28,273 bases of DNA, taken from the NCBI GenBank assembly GCA_050260375.1, contig JBLNCA010000046.1:1-28273 (forward strand), given 5' to 3'. Positions 8,315 through 15,887 of the stretch are shown here, piece after piece. The DNA comes from DTFZ01 sp050260375. GTDB taxonomy: Bacteria; Bacillota; Clostridia; Christensenellales; SZUA-584. The first letter of the stretch is position 1; each line of letters begins with the position of its first letter. The translations under genes and the position numbers were made by a program. The notes under the pieces were generated by a model. That model searched no databases. It saw nothing but the letters and a program-made list of their open reading frames with translations, and was not told the DNA's origin.

Positions 8315-9349
8315 TTATCTACCTCCATATAGTTCCGGATAATTAAGTCTGTGTTCTTTTTCCATGTTTTTCTTTCGCAGCAGTTCGAGGCTCTTTCGTT
8401 TCTTGGCAAGCCTTTTTTCCTGCTTAAGCGTGTTGTAAAACAATACGATATGCTCCGGAGGCCAGTCTTTCAGGCGGTTTACGGCAAAAGATACGTTTGA
8501 ATAGCCATTGCCTATAAAATAGTCGCATCTTGCGGCTAAATACGTATCCTTGATTATCTCTATCCCCTTTCTCCTGCGGTCTATATAGTTCTCGATCTGC
8601 ACCGCTTTGTCGGCGGACCCGCTGCTCCTGTTGCAGTCTGTCGATATTATCATATCGCCGTATATGCGCCTGTATTGGTTCAATATCTTTTTGCTGTCCG
8701 TCATCAGGAATATCTTCTTTATCTTGTATTCCCTGATATGCCGGCGTATCTCGGAGTGATACCTTCTGTTAAGCGCAGGCAGGTTCGCGACCTCTATCAC
8801 CTTATCGGTGCCGCGCACGTGCACGCCCAGCACCGGCTCATTGCCGCGGATGTTCTGTTCGTAAAAATCGTCTATTTCCTTCACTATATCCGGCTTAAGC
8901 TTTAAATACTTTTTGATTATGCGCCTGTAAATCAACAACGGCGTCATGCCGTACGCCCAGTGGTCGCTCGGGATATAATCGATTATCGGGCGCGGAAAGC
9001 TGTGGGTATCGCTGACAACGACATCCGCGCTGCTGTTCATCATATCGCCCAGATTGCGGTACAGCTTTGTCGTTTTATCTATATCTTCGACCAGGGCGTT
9101 TTTATAATTCCAGATGGGCGGGTAGAACGTATATTCAGGTCTCAGCACGTCCCTTACGGTATAGGAAGACACCGGCTCGTAGTACAATTCAAACCCGTTA
9201 GTGCTGATGGTATCGCTGTAAAGGCTGTTCATGCCCCAATGCACCACGGGTATCCTGTTCGTCAGTTCCGCGATCAACAGCTGGCCTATCAGGTGCTCCA
9301 TATCGGCCCAGAATCCCCACCCGTATGCCTTTATCAATAAAAACCGCAT
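8315..9349 (-). CDS. Fucosyltransferase-like protein with intact HVRGTD motif (paralog B)
   Basis: 344 residues. This is the only paralog of the three that keeps the canonical donor motif, H177-V-R-G-T-D182-K, as in NodZ/POFUT-type fucosyltransferases. It is therefore the best candidate for the enzyme that transfers L-fucose from GDP-L-fucose, which gmd and fcl in this window would make. The C-terminal blocks CDYFIGNGYSNVSFAV and RLKDWP are conserved with the paralogs. A basic tail (about 312-335, Lys/Arg/Glu-rich) is unique to this copy and might bind membrane or a partner. No signal peptide or membrane helix is seen, so it is predicted cytoplasmic. The acceptor is unknown. Confidence 0.75.
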   Translation of the reverse strand: MRFLLIKAYGWGFWADMEHLIGQLLIAELTNRIPVVHWGMNSLYSDTISTNGFELYYEPVSSYTVRDVLRPEYTFYPPIWNYKNALVEDIDKTTKLYRNLGDMMNSSADVVVSDTHSFPRPIIDYIPSDHWAYGMTPLLIYRRIIKKYLKLKPDIVKEIDDFYEQNIRGNEPVLGVHVRGTDKVIEVANLPALNRRYHSEIRRHIREYKIKKIFLMTDSKKILNQYRRIYGDMIISTDCNRSSGSADKAVQIENYIDRRRKGIEIIKDTYLAARCDYFIGNGYSNVSFAVNRLKDWPPEHIVLFYNTLKQEKRLAKKRKSLELLRKKNMEKEHRLNYPELYGGR

Positions 9350-9376
9350 GCCGCTTGTTTCACCTCCTATATTTCG

Positions 9377-10579
9377 TTATTTGAATACGCTCGCGACGCG
9401 CCGCAGCGAATTTTCTGCGTTCTTTATGATCAGCCGCAGCCTTCCGTCCGCTTCTTCGGGAGACTTTCGCCCGGTCTTAACAAACTGGTAAGTAAAGTTA
9501 TATAATTTGGAAAACATCCAGTAATGGAGTTTGAAATTCGTTTCCGGCCAATCCCTGAGGCGTATTACGGCATGCGAAAGCTCAGAGCTGCCGTAACCGA
9601 TAAAGAAGTCGCACGCTGCCGCGGCGTAAGTATCGACGAGCGTCTCGACGCCCTTGCTCCGCATGCTTAAAAACGTTTCGAGCCCTCCGGACCGGCACGC
9701 GTCTCCCGCCGCTATACGTTCGCAATCGCTGCAGAAAACCATAGACCCGTATTCTTCCTTAAACTCGTCAATGACGTCTTCACGGTCCGTTATCAGCAGC
9801 ATTTTTTTAATAGCGAACCTGCCGAGCGTTTTTCTTATTTCGGGATGATACGCTTTATACGGGTCCTGAGGAATTGCCGCGTCCATCAGCCGGACGGTCT
9901 GGTGCTGGTCTATTGTTTCATCCACTTCGAATACGTCGTTTCGCGTTATATGCATGTTGGAGTGATAGGACATATTGAGTTTTGTAAATGCGCTGATCTG
10001 CGGATATATGCCCAATGGTAAGTCTCCGGGCATATGTACGGCAAGCACAGGCTGCGAGCCGTTGATGTATTTATCCCGGAAACTTTTAACCGCCGCCGCT
10101 ATATCCGATTTCGGGCGTATGTACCTGTCCATCAAACGGCGGTACATCATAAGCGGCGTCATGCCGTACAATTCATGATCTTTTCCGATCCACGGTATCA
10201 ATTGTTTTACGGATATATTCGTATCGCTGACTACTACGTTTGCGTCGCTAGCGAGCAGATCCCCGATGTTTCTGTATATATTGCTCTCCTTGTCGGGATC
10301 GTCCGACATCAGGTTGTCGTGCTTCCATATCGGCGGATAATACGAATAATCGCGCCTCATAACTTCGTATATCGTGTATTGCGAAACGGGCTCAAAATAC
10401 ATGCTGAAAGCGTCGTTATACAATTTGCCGTCAAACAGGCAGTTTGTGCCCCAGAATATGACGGGCGTCCTTCCCGTCAGTTCGGCGGCGAGCAGCATCA
10501 CGACTGCGTGGTGTACATTTTCCCACAGCTCCGAGCTGCTTGCCTTGATAAGCAGGAATCTGTCTCCTGGCATAAACAA
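9377..10579 (-). CDS. Fucosyltransferase-like protein, donor motif lost, with insertion (paralog C)
   Basis: About 400 residues, the longest of the three. It keeps RFLLIKA, AELTGRTPV, FEPVSQYT, NVVVSD, YGMTPLMMYRR, LLITDRE, KGVETLVDT and CDFFIGYGSSELSHAV. The donor block reads VHMPGD instead of HVRGTD, followed by about 45 extra residues. A tail of roughly 40 residues follows the last conserved block. The start may be TTG at 10579, which has GGAGGAG at good spacing, or ATG at 10573. It is the first of the three after manC (78 bp gap) and precedes paralog B by 27 bp. It may be non-catalytic, or use another donor. Confidence 0.68.
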   Translation of the reverse strand: MFMPGDRFLLIKASSSELWENVHHAVVMLLAAELTGRTPVIFWGTNCLFDGKLYNDAFSMYFEPVSQYTIYEVMRRDYSYYPPIWKHDNLMSDDPDKESNIYRNIGDLLASDANVVVSDTNISVKQLIPWIGKDHELYGMTPLMMYRRLMDRYIRPKSDIAAAVKSFRDKYINGSQPVLAVHMPGDLPLGIYPQISAFTKLNMSYHSNMHITRNDVFEVDETIDQHQTVRLMDAAIPQDPYKAYHPEIRKTLGRFAIKKMLLITDREDVIDEFKEEYGSMVFCSDCERIAAGDACRSGGLETFLSMRSKGVETLVDTYAAAACDFFIGYGSSELSHAVIRLRDWPETNFKLHYWMFSKLYNFTYQFVKTGRKSPEEADGRLRLIIKNAENSLRRVASVFK

Positions 10580-10597
10580 TAAACACTCCTCCGCTTT

Positions 10598-10624
10598 CCA
10601 TAATATATATACTTTATATTATGG
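10598..10624. promoter_or_regulatory. Perfect AT-rich inverted repeat between manC and paralog C
   Basis: CCATAATATA (10598-10607) and TATATTATGG (10615-10624) are exact reverse complements around a 7-base loop. It lies just upstream of the GGAGGAG site of the next gene. It could be a protein-binding site, an mRNA processing hairpin or a weak terminator; no T tract follows on the minus strand. Confidence 0.4.
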
Positions 10625-10657
10625 AACTGCCGGAAAAGTGTGTATATAAACGTTAGC

Positions 10658-11725
10658 TTACATGAATTCATTGAAGCCGCTCTTTCCAAGCTTTTCGACA
10701 AACGGCTTTATTTCCTGCGCCCGGTCCCTCGGGCACACGATAAGGGCGTCGTTTGCGGCGGCTATTATCATATTATGCACCCCTATGGTTGTTATCAGTA
10801 TTCCTTCGCTGTATATCACATTGTTGCCGGTGTCTATGCCGTAATGCTTCCCGGATACCGCGTTACCGTTTTCATCCTTTTGGAGCGTGCGCGAAAGCGC
10901 GTCAAGGCTACCTACGTCGTCCCAGTCAAAATGCCCCTTTACGGCATAAATGCCCTGCGATTTTTCAAGAACGCCGTAATCGAACGATATATCGTCAAGC
11001 TGCGAATACGCTTCGCGCAGCAGCCTGCCGTAATCCTCTTTTCCCTGGTGCAGCGCCGCATCGGCAAGCGGCTTAAAGTGTCCCGGAAGATACGTTTCAA
11101 CGTTTTTAACTATAACGTCGCCAAGGCCGAGCAGTATTCCGCCGTTCCAGAGATATTCGCCCGATTCGACCATATTCTTTGCGGTTTGCGCATCGGGTTT
11201 TTCGGTGAATCCGTATACCTTTGACACTTCCTTACCGGGGTCAACGCGAATATAGCCGTATCCCGTTGCTGGATACGCCGGCACGATACCTATTACGACA
11301 AGCTCCGCGGTGCGCTCCGCGGTTTCGAACCCTTGAATTATCGCTTTCCTGTAGCTTTCCGTTTCCTTCACATAGCCGTCCGCAGGCACAAAGCAGAATA
11401 CCCCGCGCCCGCGCTTTTCGCTTATCGCCATCGTCGCGTACGCGACGCAGGCGGCAGTGTTTTTGCGCATCGGTTCCGTGATGATGTTGTATGCCGGTAT
11501 CAAACCCTCAAGCGTTTCATGTGTGATATCCAACAGGTTTTCGTTTGTGATTATAAAACAATTATCAGGCGAAACTGTACCGAAAAGCCGGCGTATAGTC
11601 TGCACAAGCATGCATTCGTCCCCGTCCACGCTGATAAACTGCTTTGGCTTTGACTGCCGGGACAGCGGCCATAGCCTAAGGCCCGCTCCTCCGGCCATAA
11701 CGACCGCATATCTGTTCATCTTCAT
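10658..11725 (-). CDS. manC: Mannose-1-phosphate guanylyltransferase
   Basis: Transfers GMP from GTP to mannose-1-P, giving GDP-mannose, the substrate of Gmd. The 355-residue protein has the nucleotidyltransferase signature GGAGLRLWPLSR-x-x-KPKQF at its N-terminus, then VPADGY, GYGYIRV, FTEKPD and WNGGI, and a C-terminal VHNMIIAAANDALIVCPRD segment typical of the pyrophosphorylase core. It lacks the C-terminal isomerase domain of bifunctional ManC/AlgA enzymes, consistent with a separate manA. Start 11725 or 11719 (GGAG upstream serves either). First gene of the minus-strand glycosyltransferase run and divergent from the phosphohexomutase gene. Confidence 0.92.
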   Translation of the reverse strand: MKMNRYAVVMAGGAGLRLWPLSRQSKPKQFISVDGDECMLVQTIRRLFGTVSPDNCFIITNENLLDITHETLEGLIPAYNIITEPMRKNTAACVAYATMAISEKRGRGVFCFVPADGYVKETESYRKAIIQGFETAERTAELVVIGIVPAYPATGYGYIRVDPGKEVSKVYGFTEKPDAQTAKNMVESGEYLWNGGILLGLGDVIVKNVETYLPGHFKPLADAALHQGKEDYGRLLREAYSQLDDISFDYGVLEKSQGIYAVKGHFDWDDVGSLDALSRTLQKDENGNAVSGKHYGIDTGNNVIYSEGILITTIGVHNMIIAAANDALIVCPRDRAQEIKPFVEKLGKSGFNEFM

Positions 11726-11883
11726 ACCACTCCAGGTACGTTTTTGTATTGTGTACTTTATGTTATGCGTATACACACCGGTTGGTTACATTGCATATAT
11801 GTAACGATAACAGCCCCCTTCGCATAGTATGTTATTACGAAAAATCCTTTTATGCTCTTATCTTTTGTTTTATGGGAGGGCTT

Positions 11884-13605
11884 ATGACAAGTCGCGATAA
11901 ATATATGTTTTGGTTGAACAATACGTATTTTGACACTGAAACAAGAAAACAGCTTGCTGATATAAAGTATAACGCTGCCGAAATCGAGGACAGGTTTGGT
12001 AAAGAGCTCGAATTCGGCACCGGGGGCTTAAGAGGTATCGTAGGCGCAGGAACCAACCGTATGAACGTATATATTGTTCGTAAAGTCTCTCAAGGGCTGG
12101 CAAACCATATAGCTAAAAAGAACGCAGTATGTTCAGGGGTAGTAGTCGGTTATGACTCGCGCCGTCAATCCGAACTGTTTGCACGGGAGGCTGCCGGAGT
12201 ATTTGCAGGCAACGGTATCCCCGTATACCTTTTCAGCGAGCCGCGCCCGACCCCTATGCTTTCTTTTGCGATACGGCATTTAAATGCGGCGGCAGGAGTA
12301 ATGATAACTGCCAGCCATAATCCCAAAGAATATAACGGATATAAGGTATACAGCGAAGACGGCGCGCAGTTGAGCGACGCCAGCGCTATATCAGGCGAGA
12401 TCGCCGGAATCAACGATATCACCCGCATTCCGACGGTTGACAGCGGCGCCGCAGTCAATACCGGGTTAATACGCATGCTGGGCAAAGAAATGGACGACGC
12501 TTATATATACTATGTCAAGTCTCTTATGGTTTGCGGCGATAATGTAATAAAATACGCGGACCGGATCCGCATCGTATACACGCCGCTGCACGGTACAGGC
12601 GGTAAAATGGTTACGCGTATGTTCAGCGAAACAGGCTTTAATGACTACCATGTCGCGGAGGAACAGTATCTGCCGGACGGCGGTTTCCCTACGTTGGATA
12701 CTACGCTTAACCCGGAAGACAAAGAAGTGTATAAGCGTGCCCTTATGCTGGCAAAAGAGAAAAACGCAGACCTGATACTCGCGACGGATCCCGACTGCGA
12801 CCGCGTGGGCGTTATGGTAAAACGCGAAAAAAACCGCTATGTTTTACTGTCCGGCAACGAAGTGGGAGCGCTTATGCTTAACTATATATTAAGCACGAAG
12901 CATCATGAAGCAACGGACAACGGTTTTATCGCAAAGACCATAGTCACCACCCGCCTTGCCGACATGATCGCCCGGCATTTCGGCATAGACGTCGAAGAAG
13001 TGTTGACGGGGTTTAAATATATAGGCGCGCTGATACGAACGCTACACGATACCGGTAAAAAGAATTTCATATTCGGCATGGAGGACAGCTGCGGCTATCT
13101 TATAGGAACGGATGTGCGCGACAAGGATGGAGTGATCGGCTGCATGCTGATTACGCAGGCCGCCGCCTGGTATAAATCCAAAGGCCTGTCGCTGTACGAA
13201 GGGTTAAAACAGCTATACAGGCAATACGGCTGGTTTTCCGGAGAGCTGGTCACATACCCTGTGCGTACTGACCAGCAGCTGGCATTGTTGAAACAGGCTC
13301 TTTTTTGCGATACCGAAGGCGCGATGTTCAAAGAGCTTGGCATTACCGCCGTAAGAAATTATTCTTTGAAGCTGCGGCGCGACGCTATAAGCGGCGTATG
13401 CACGGAGCTTAAACTGCCAAAAACGGAGGCGGTTTATTATGAGCTGCCCGACGGCTGGTTTTGCATACGTCCCTCGGGCACGGAATCAAAAATTAAAATA
13501 TATTTCGAGGCGTACGGCGACAGCCAAAAGAGCGTGAAAAAAGTGCTTTTAAAAATTAAGCGGTGCGTGTTGAGAAAAATAACAAAGCATATAAAGCTCA
13601 GCTAA
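11884..13605 (+). CDS. Alpha-phosphohexomutase (phosphoglucomutase/phosphomannomutase)
   Basis: 573 residues, the length of the Bacillus PgcA-type family. It has the phosphoserine loop TASHNP (Ser144), the metal loop DPDCDR (Asp302, 304, 306), GFKYIG and GMEDSCGY sugar-binding segments, and the phosphate-binding RPSGTESK near residue 525. It moves phosphate between C6 and C1 of glucose or mannose. Between manA and manC in the pathway it would make mannose-1-P, although a general phosphoglucomutase role is equally possible. The start at 11884 has GGGAGGG 4-10 bases upstream; the longer open frame from 11749 has no support. Confidence 0.9.
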   Translation: MTSRDKYMFWLNNTYFDTETRKQLADIKYNAAEIEDRFGKELEFGTGGLRGIVGAGTNRMNVYIVRKVSQGLANHIAKKNAVCSGVVVGYDSRRQSELFAREAAGVFAGNGIPVYLFSEPRPTPMLSFAIRHLNAAAGVMITASHNPKEYNGYKVYSEDGAQLSDASAISGEIAGINDITRIPTVDSGAAVNTGLIRMLGKEMDDAYIYYVKSLMVCGDNVIKYADRIRIVYTPLHGTGGKMVTRMFSETGFNDYHVAEEQYLPDGGFPTLDTTLNPEDKEVYKRALMLAKEKNADLILATDPDCDRVGVMVKREKNRYVLLSGNEVGALMLNYILSTKHHEATDNGFIAKTIVTTRLADMIARHFGIDVEEVLTGFKYIGALIRTLHDTGKKNFIFGMEDSCGYLIGTDVRDKDGVIGCMLITQAAAWYKSKGLSLYEGLKQLYRQYGWFSGELVTYPVRTDQQLALLKQALFCDTEGAMFKELGITAVRNYSLKLRRDAISGVCTELKLPKTEAVYYELPDGWFCIRPSGTESKIKIYFEAYGDSQKSVKKVLLKIKRCVLRKITKHIKLS

Positions 13606-13625
13606 AGGCGGCTATGTAAATTCGC

Positions 13626-13649
13626 CCCAAAAGCTTTACGGCTTTTGGG
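13626..13649 (+). terminator. Hairpin after the phosphohexomutase gene
   Basis: Perfect 9-bp stem CCCAAAAGC (13626-13634) with GCTTTTGGG (13641-13649), loop TTTACG. No T tract follows on the plus strand, so termination efficiency is uncertain. It lies between convergent genes. Confidence 0.5.
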
Positions 13650-13729
13650 AGATCCATAAAAGAGCCATTGTTCTTATATTCCGGCCCTGATGTTATCTTT
13701 ATCCCGCAAAGATTTTTGGGAATATTGAA

Positions 13730-14533
13730 TTACACCCTTTTAAATTTATCGGTATTCGCGCACCAGCCGATTTTTCCGCTTGCCAAATGGACAACGTTCC
13801 ACCAAACTGTTTTCCCCTTCTTTACGGAGTTAATATACTTAACGAGCGTATTGCGCCATATCCTTCCGATTATTTTTCCTCCGGCTGTTCTGCGGAGGTT
13901 AGTAAAAGTAGCGCCCGCATATTTATATCGAATTTCAGGCGGAGGCGGTATTTCTTTCGAATCCGGAGAATATAACAAGCTGTTATACTGTTCGTTTGTC
14001 AATATTCGTATGCACCCAACCCGGGATGACGAAGCATACGTCACTTTATCTACCCGCAGAGGATTGCCTGGGCTTGTAGTGTGTATTATCTTTCCGTCAC
14101 CGATATACATCGCTACATGGGACACGTTCCGGCCGACTTTAAAATTCCAGAACATTAAATCGCACGGCCTCATGTCTGTATATACAACCTGATTATTTTT
14201 ATATTTTGCCCAGATAGCTTCCGTCCAGGTTCCTATATCAAACCCGAAAAAGATATCATAAATATTTTGTACAAACGAAGAACAATCGGACCTGTAGTCA
14301 AGGCTCCTTGAATCGCCGTACGGCAGTCTGCGTTCAGGGCTGTCCCATTGCGTTAAGTCTTCTATGGTATCCTTACCGTCAAATTGCAGGGCAAATTGAA
14401 CCATCAGATTTGTATCTTTAGGATACTCCGTACTGCATACCGCCTGCATGGTTTTCAAAGTATATCCGGTATCAGGCGGGTGCTTTCTGACATATTCTTC
14501 AGTTCTCTTAAGCAAGTTCATTCTATCAAGCAT
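13730..14533 (-). CDS. Phage-type endolysin: NlpC/P60 domain plus SH3-like domain
   Basis: 267 residues, cell-wall peptidase. The NlpC/P60 core covers about residues 60-180 with nucleophile Cys84 in RSDCSSFVQ, His139 in SHVAMYIGDG and a further His151, a complete catalytic set. Residues about 200-267 form an SH3-like wall-binding domain (GATFTNLRRTAGGKIIGRIW, then a GxTVWWNVVHLASGKIGWC segment), joined by a Pro-rich linker (PPPPE). No signal peptide, so release would depend on the holin gene 12 bp upstream. An AGGAGG site precedes the ATG. The pair is an intact lysis cassette without other phage genes nearby. Confidence 0.85.
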   Translation of the reverse strand: MLDRMNLLKRTEEYVRKHPPDTGYTLKTMQAVCSTEYPKDTNLMVQFALQFDGKDTIEDLTQWDSPERRLPYGDSRSLDYRSDCSSFVQNIYDIFFGFDIGTWTEAIWAKYKNNQVVYTDMRPCDLMFWNFKVGRNVSHVAMYIGDGKIIHTTSPGNPLRVDKVTYASSSRVGCIRILTNEQYNSLLYSPDSKEIPPPPEIRYKYAGATFTNLRRTAGGKIIGRIWRNTLVKYINSVKKGKTVWWNVVHLASGKIGWCANTDKFKRV

Positions 14534-14545
14534 ATTTACGCCTCC

Positions 14546-14743
14546 TTATAAGCTGTTAGGGTCGGTAGGGTTGTTGACAATACCGAGTGTGGTCAGTATT
14601 CCCATGACGATAACAACAACCTTATTCACCCATTCTTCAGTCACGCCGATCCATTCCCAAAGGCCAAATACCGACAACAAAGCAATGACTTGGGCGATAA
14701 TGGACATCCAGAGTACTTTACTTTTCCAGCGTTTTTGTATCAT
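14546..14743 (-). CDS. Phage holin, phi-LC3-like
   Basis: 65 residues with a basic N-terminus (QKRWKSK), two hydrophobic helices (about 10-28 and 40-57) and the C-terminal GIVNNPTDP-x-S typical of phi-LC3-type holins. It would form membrane lesions that let the adjacent endolysin reach the wall. A GGAGGGAGG ribosome binding site lies just upstream. It is an isolated prophage remnant with the endolysin; domestication for cell lysis or toxin release is possible but not shown. Confidence 0.85.
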   Translation of the reverse strand: MIQKRWKSKVLWMSIIAQVIALLSVFGLWEWIGVTEEWVNKVVVIVMGILTTLGIVNNPTDPNSL

Positions 14744-14960
14744 GTTCCTCCCTCCATTTATGATATAAAATCTATCAATAATAAGTTATTTATAATAAGG
14801 TATTCATATAAATTCAAATTTGTGCGGTAATTCTGCAATAGAAAACTCCGGGCCTTAACCAGCTTAGAATTCTCATCATCAATCGTACTTTTAAAAACAG
14901 CATATGGCAGCAGTAAGGGATTATATTGCATTAAAGCAGCCAGGCAATTTAAAGCAACCA
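14744..14960. other. Intergenic region without recognised gene
   Basis: AT-rich stretch between the holin gene and the recombinase terminator. It holds a short open frame on the minus strand (14758-14988) whose beginning is encoded by the terminator hairpin itself; I see no ribosome binding site and do not call it. Confidence 0.5.
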
Positions 14961-14994
14961 AAAAAATCCCCTGAAACGCATGTTTCAAGGGATT
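14961..14994 (-). terminator. Strong Rho-independent terminator
   Basis: Minus-strand stem AATCCCTTGAAAC/GTTTCAGGGGATT (arms 14982-14994 and 14965-14977), 12 of 13 pairs, tetraloop ATGC, running into a T7 tract. It is the first good terminator downstream of the DUF2703 gene and recombinase remnant, so it probably ends the arsenic-operon transcripts. Confidence 0.85.
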
Positions 14995-15036
14995 ACTCTC
15001 ACTATGGGCTCGTGCTTCGCTTTTGCTCGCCCTCGC

Positions 15037-15396
15037 CTATTGCTCACAGATAACCTCTCTCCCTTCATCTGCCACTGGCAGCGGTGCTTGTATTTTCGAC
15101 TCCTCCATTTCCATACAAAAATAAAAAGCAACACCTGCGGTGTCACTTTTATTTTTGGTGGAGGCGAGGGGAGTATTGCCCCCGTCGCACAATATTGCAC
15201 TCTTGCCCTGATCAGAAGTGTTTTGCTGCTGTTTATCACATCCTCTCGAATGCAGATTAAAATTTACGATGTCCTCGATCTCTTGGGTTATTGATATATC
15301 CTTGCAGAAATTGAACACAACCTCAACTCTGTCTTTATAGACAATAACCTTATCGATAAATGTCTCAACCAATACCTTGGTCATATATTTTTCTCT
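15037..15396 (-). pseudogene. C-terminal fragment of a large serine recombinase
   Basis: The first residues of this frame (EIEKN, then MTKVLVETFIDKVIVYKDR, then VEVVFNF) match the usual last segment of large serine recombinases, in which a helix and two strands end in I/V-x-V-x-F. All catalytic and zinc-ribbon parts are missing: the frame is closed by TAA immediately upstream of residue D at about 15396. After VVFNF the frame stays open a further 85 codons without recognisable homology. The true N-terminal part is nowhere else in the window, so the junction between 15397 and the DUF2703 stop at 15424 looks like a recombination scar. The identification rests on a short match. Confidence 0.55.
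15116..15157. repeat. Long imperfect inverted repeat
   Basis: CAAAAATAAAA (left) pairs with TTTTATTTTTG (right), and ACACC/GGTGT close the loop TGC, giving a stem of about 18 bp with a few mismatches. It lies inside the open tail of the recombinase fragment. It could be a leftover element end or a structured RNA. Confidence 0.45.
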
Positions 15397-15423
15397 ATTT
15401 CGTCTTACCGGTTATAATAAATT

Positions 15424-15875
15424 TCAACAGCAGCAATCACTATTACCGCCGCAGCAGCAACCAGAATTCTTTGACGTTTCTTGTTTCGCATCTTCTATCC
15501 CTAAAGCTTTATACGCGGCCTGACGGATTGCTTTAGCAGGGATATCATCATAGTCGTTACCCTCAAATTTAACCGCCCGGCAATATATCTCTTTCCCCAG
15601 TAGAGCAGTACAGGATTCACAATAGTTTTCATAAACTTCTATATCGATTATGTCTTCAATGGGAACTCCATTAAAAAGCACAGTATTCGATTGCGGGATT
15701 TGTTTGTCATCAAGTTTGGTATCGATTAGCTCAATAACAATACCTTGCGGCTCCAGTGTCCTTTTTAATCTTTTTACTTCGTTTGCAAGATTTTCACCCG
15801 TATCATAGCAACGTTCGCAGGTTTCACCCTCTACGTCCAGATGCTTCCATTCAATTTTGAGCGTTTCATATTCAT
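15424..15875 (-). pseudogene. DUF2703 protein of arsenic operons, frameshifted near the start
   Basis: Read in the main frame the product contains LKIEWKHLDVEGETCERCYD, TGENLANEVKRL, PQGIVIELIDTKL, NTVLFNGVPIEDII and a tail CCCGGNSDCCC. This is a DUF2703 protein, a family common in arsenic clusters that carries a CxxC motif (TCERC) and Cys-rich tail. The ribosome binding site GGAGG (15877-15881) precedes ATGAATATGAAA at 15875, but that ATG is one frame off and soon hits a stop. One extra base near 15862-15867 would restore M-N-M-K-x-LKIEW. No in-frame ATG exists before the conserved part; a GTG at 15681 gives only the last 85 residues. Either a real frameshift or a sequencing error. Starts 12 bp after arsM. 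Confidence 0.75.
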
Positions 15876-15887
15876 ACCTCCAGTATT

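Noticed and set aside
10640..11224. 194-residue plus-strand open frame antisense to manC
   Set aside because: manC on the other strand is unambiguous by motif; the shadow frame has no ribosome binding site or recognisable motif.
14758..14988. 76-residue minus-strand open frame with hydrophobic start
   Set aside because: Its first codons are encoded by the terminator hairpin, no ribosome binding site is visible and it resembles no family I know.
15000..15036. Repeated GCGAG/GCACGAG words suggesting a tRNA or attachment site
   Set aside because: No cloverleaf can be folded and no matching copy was seen elsewhere in the window.
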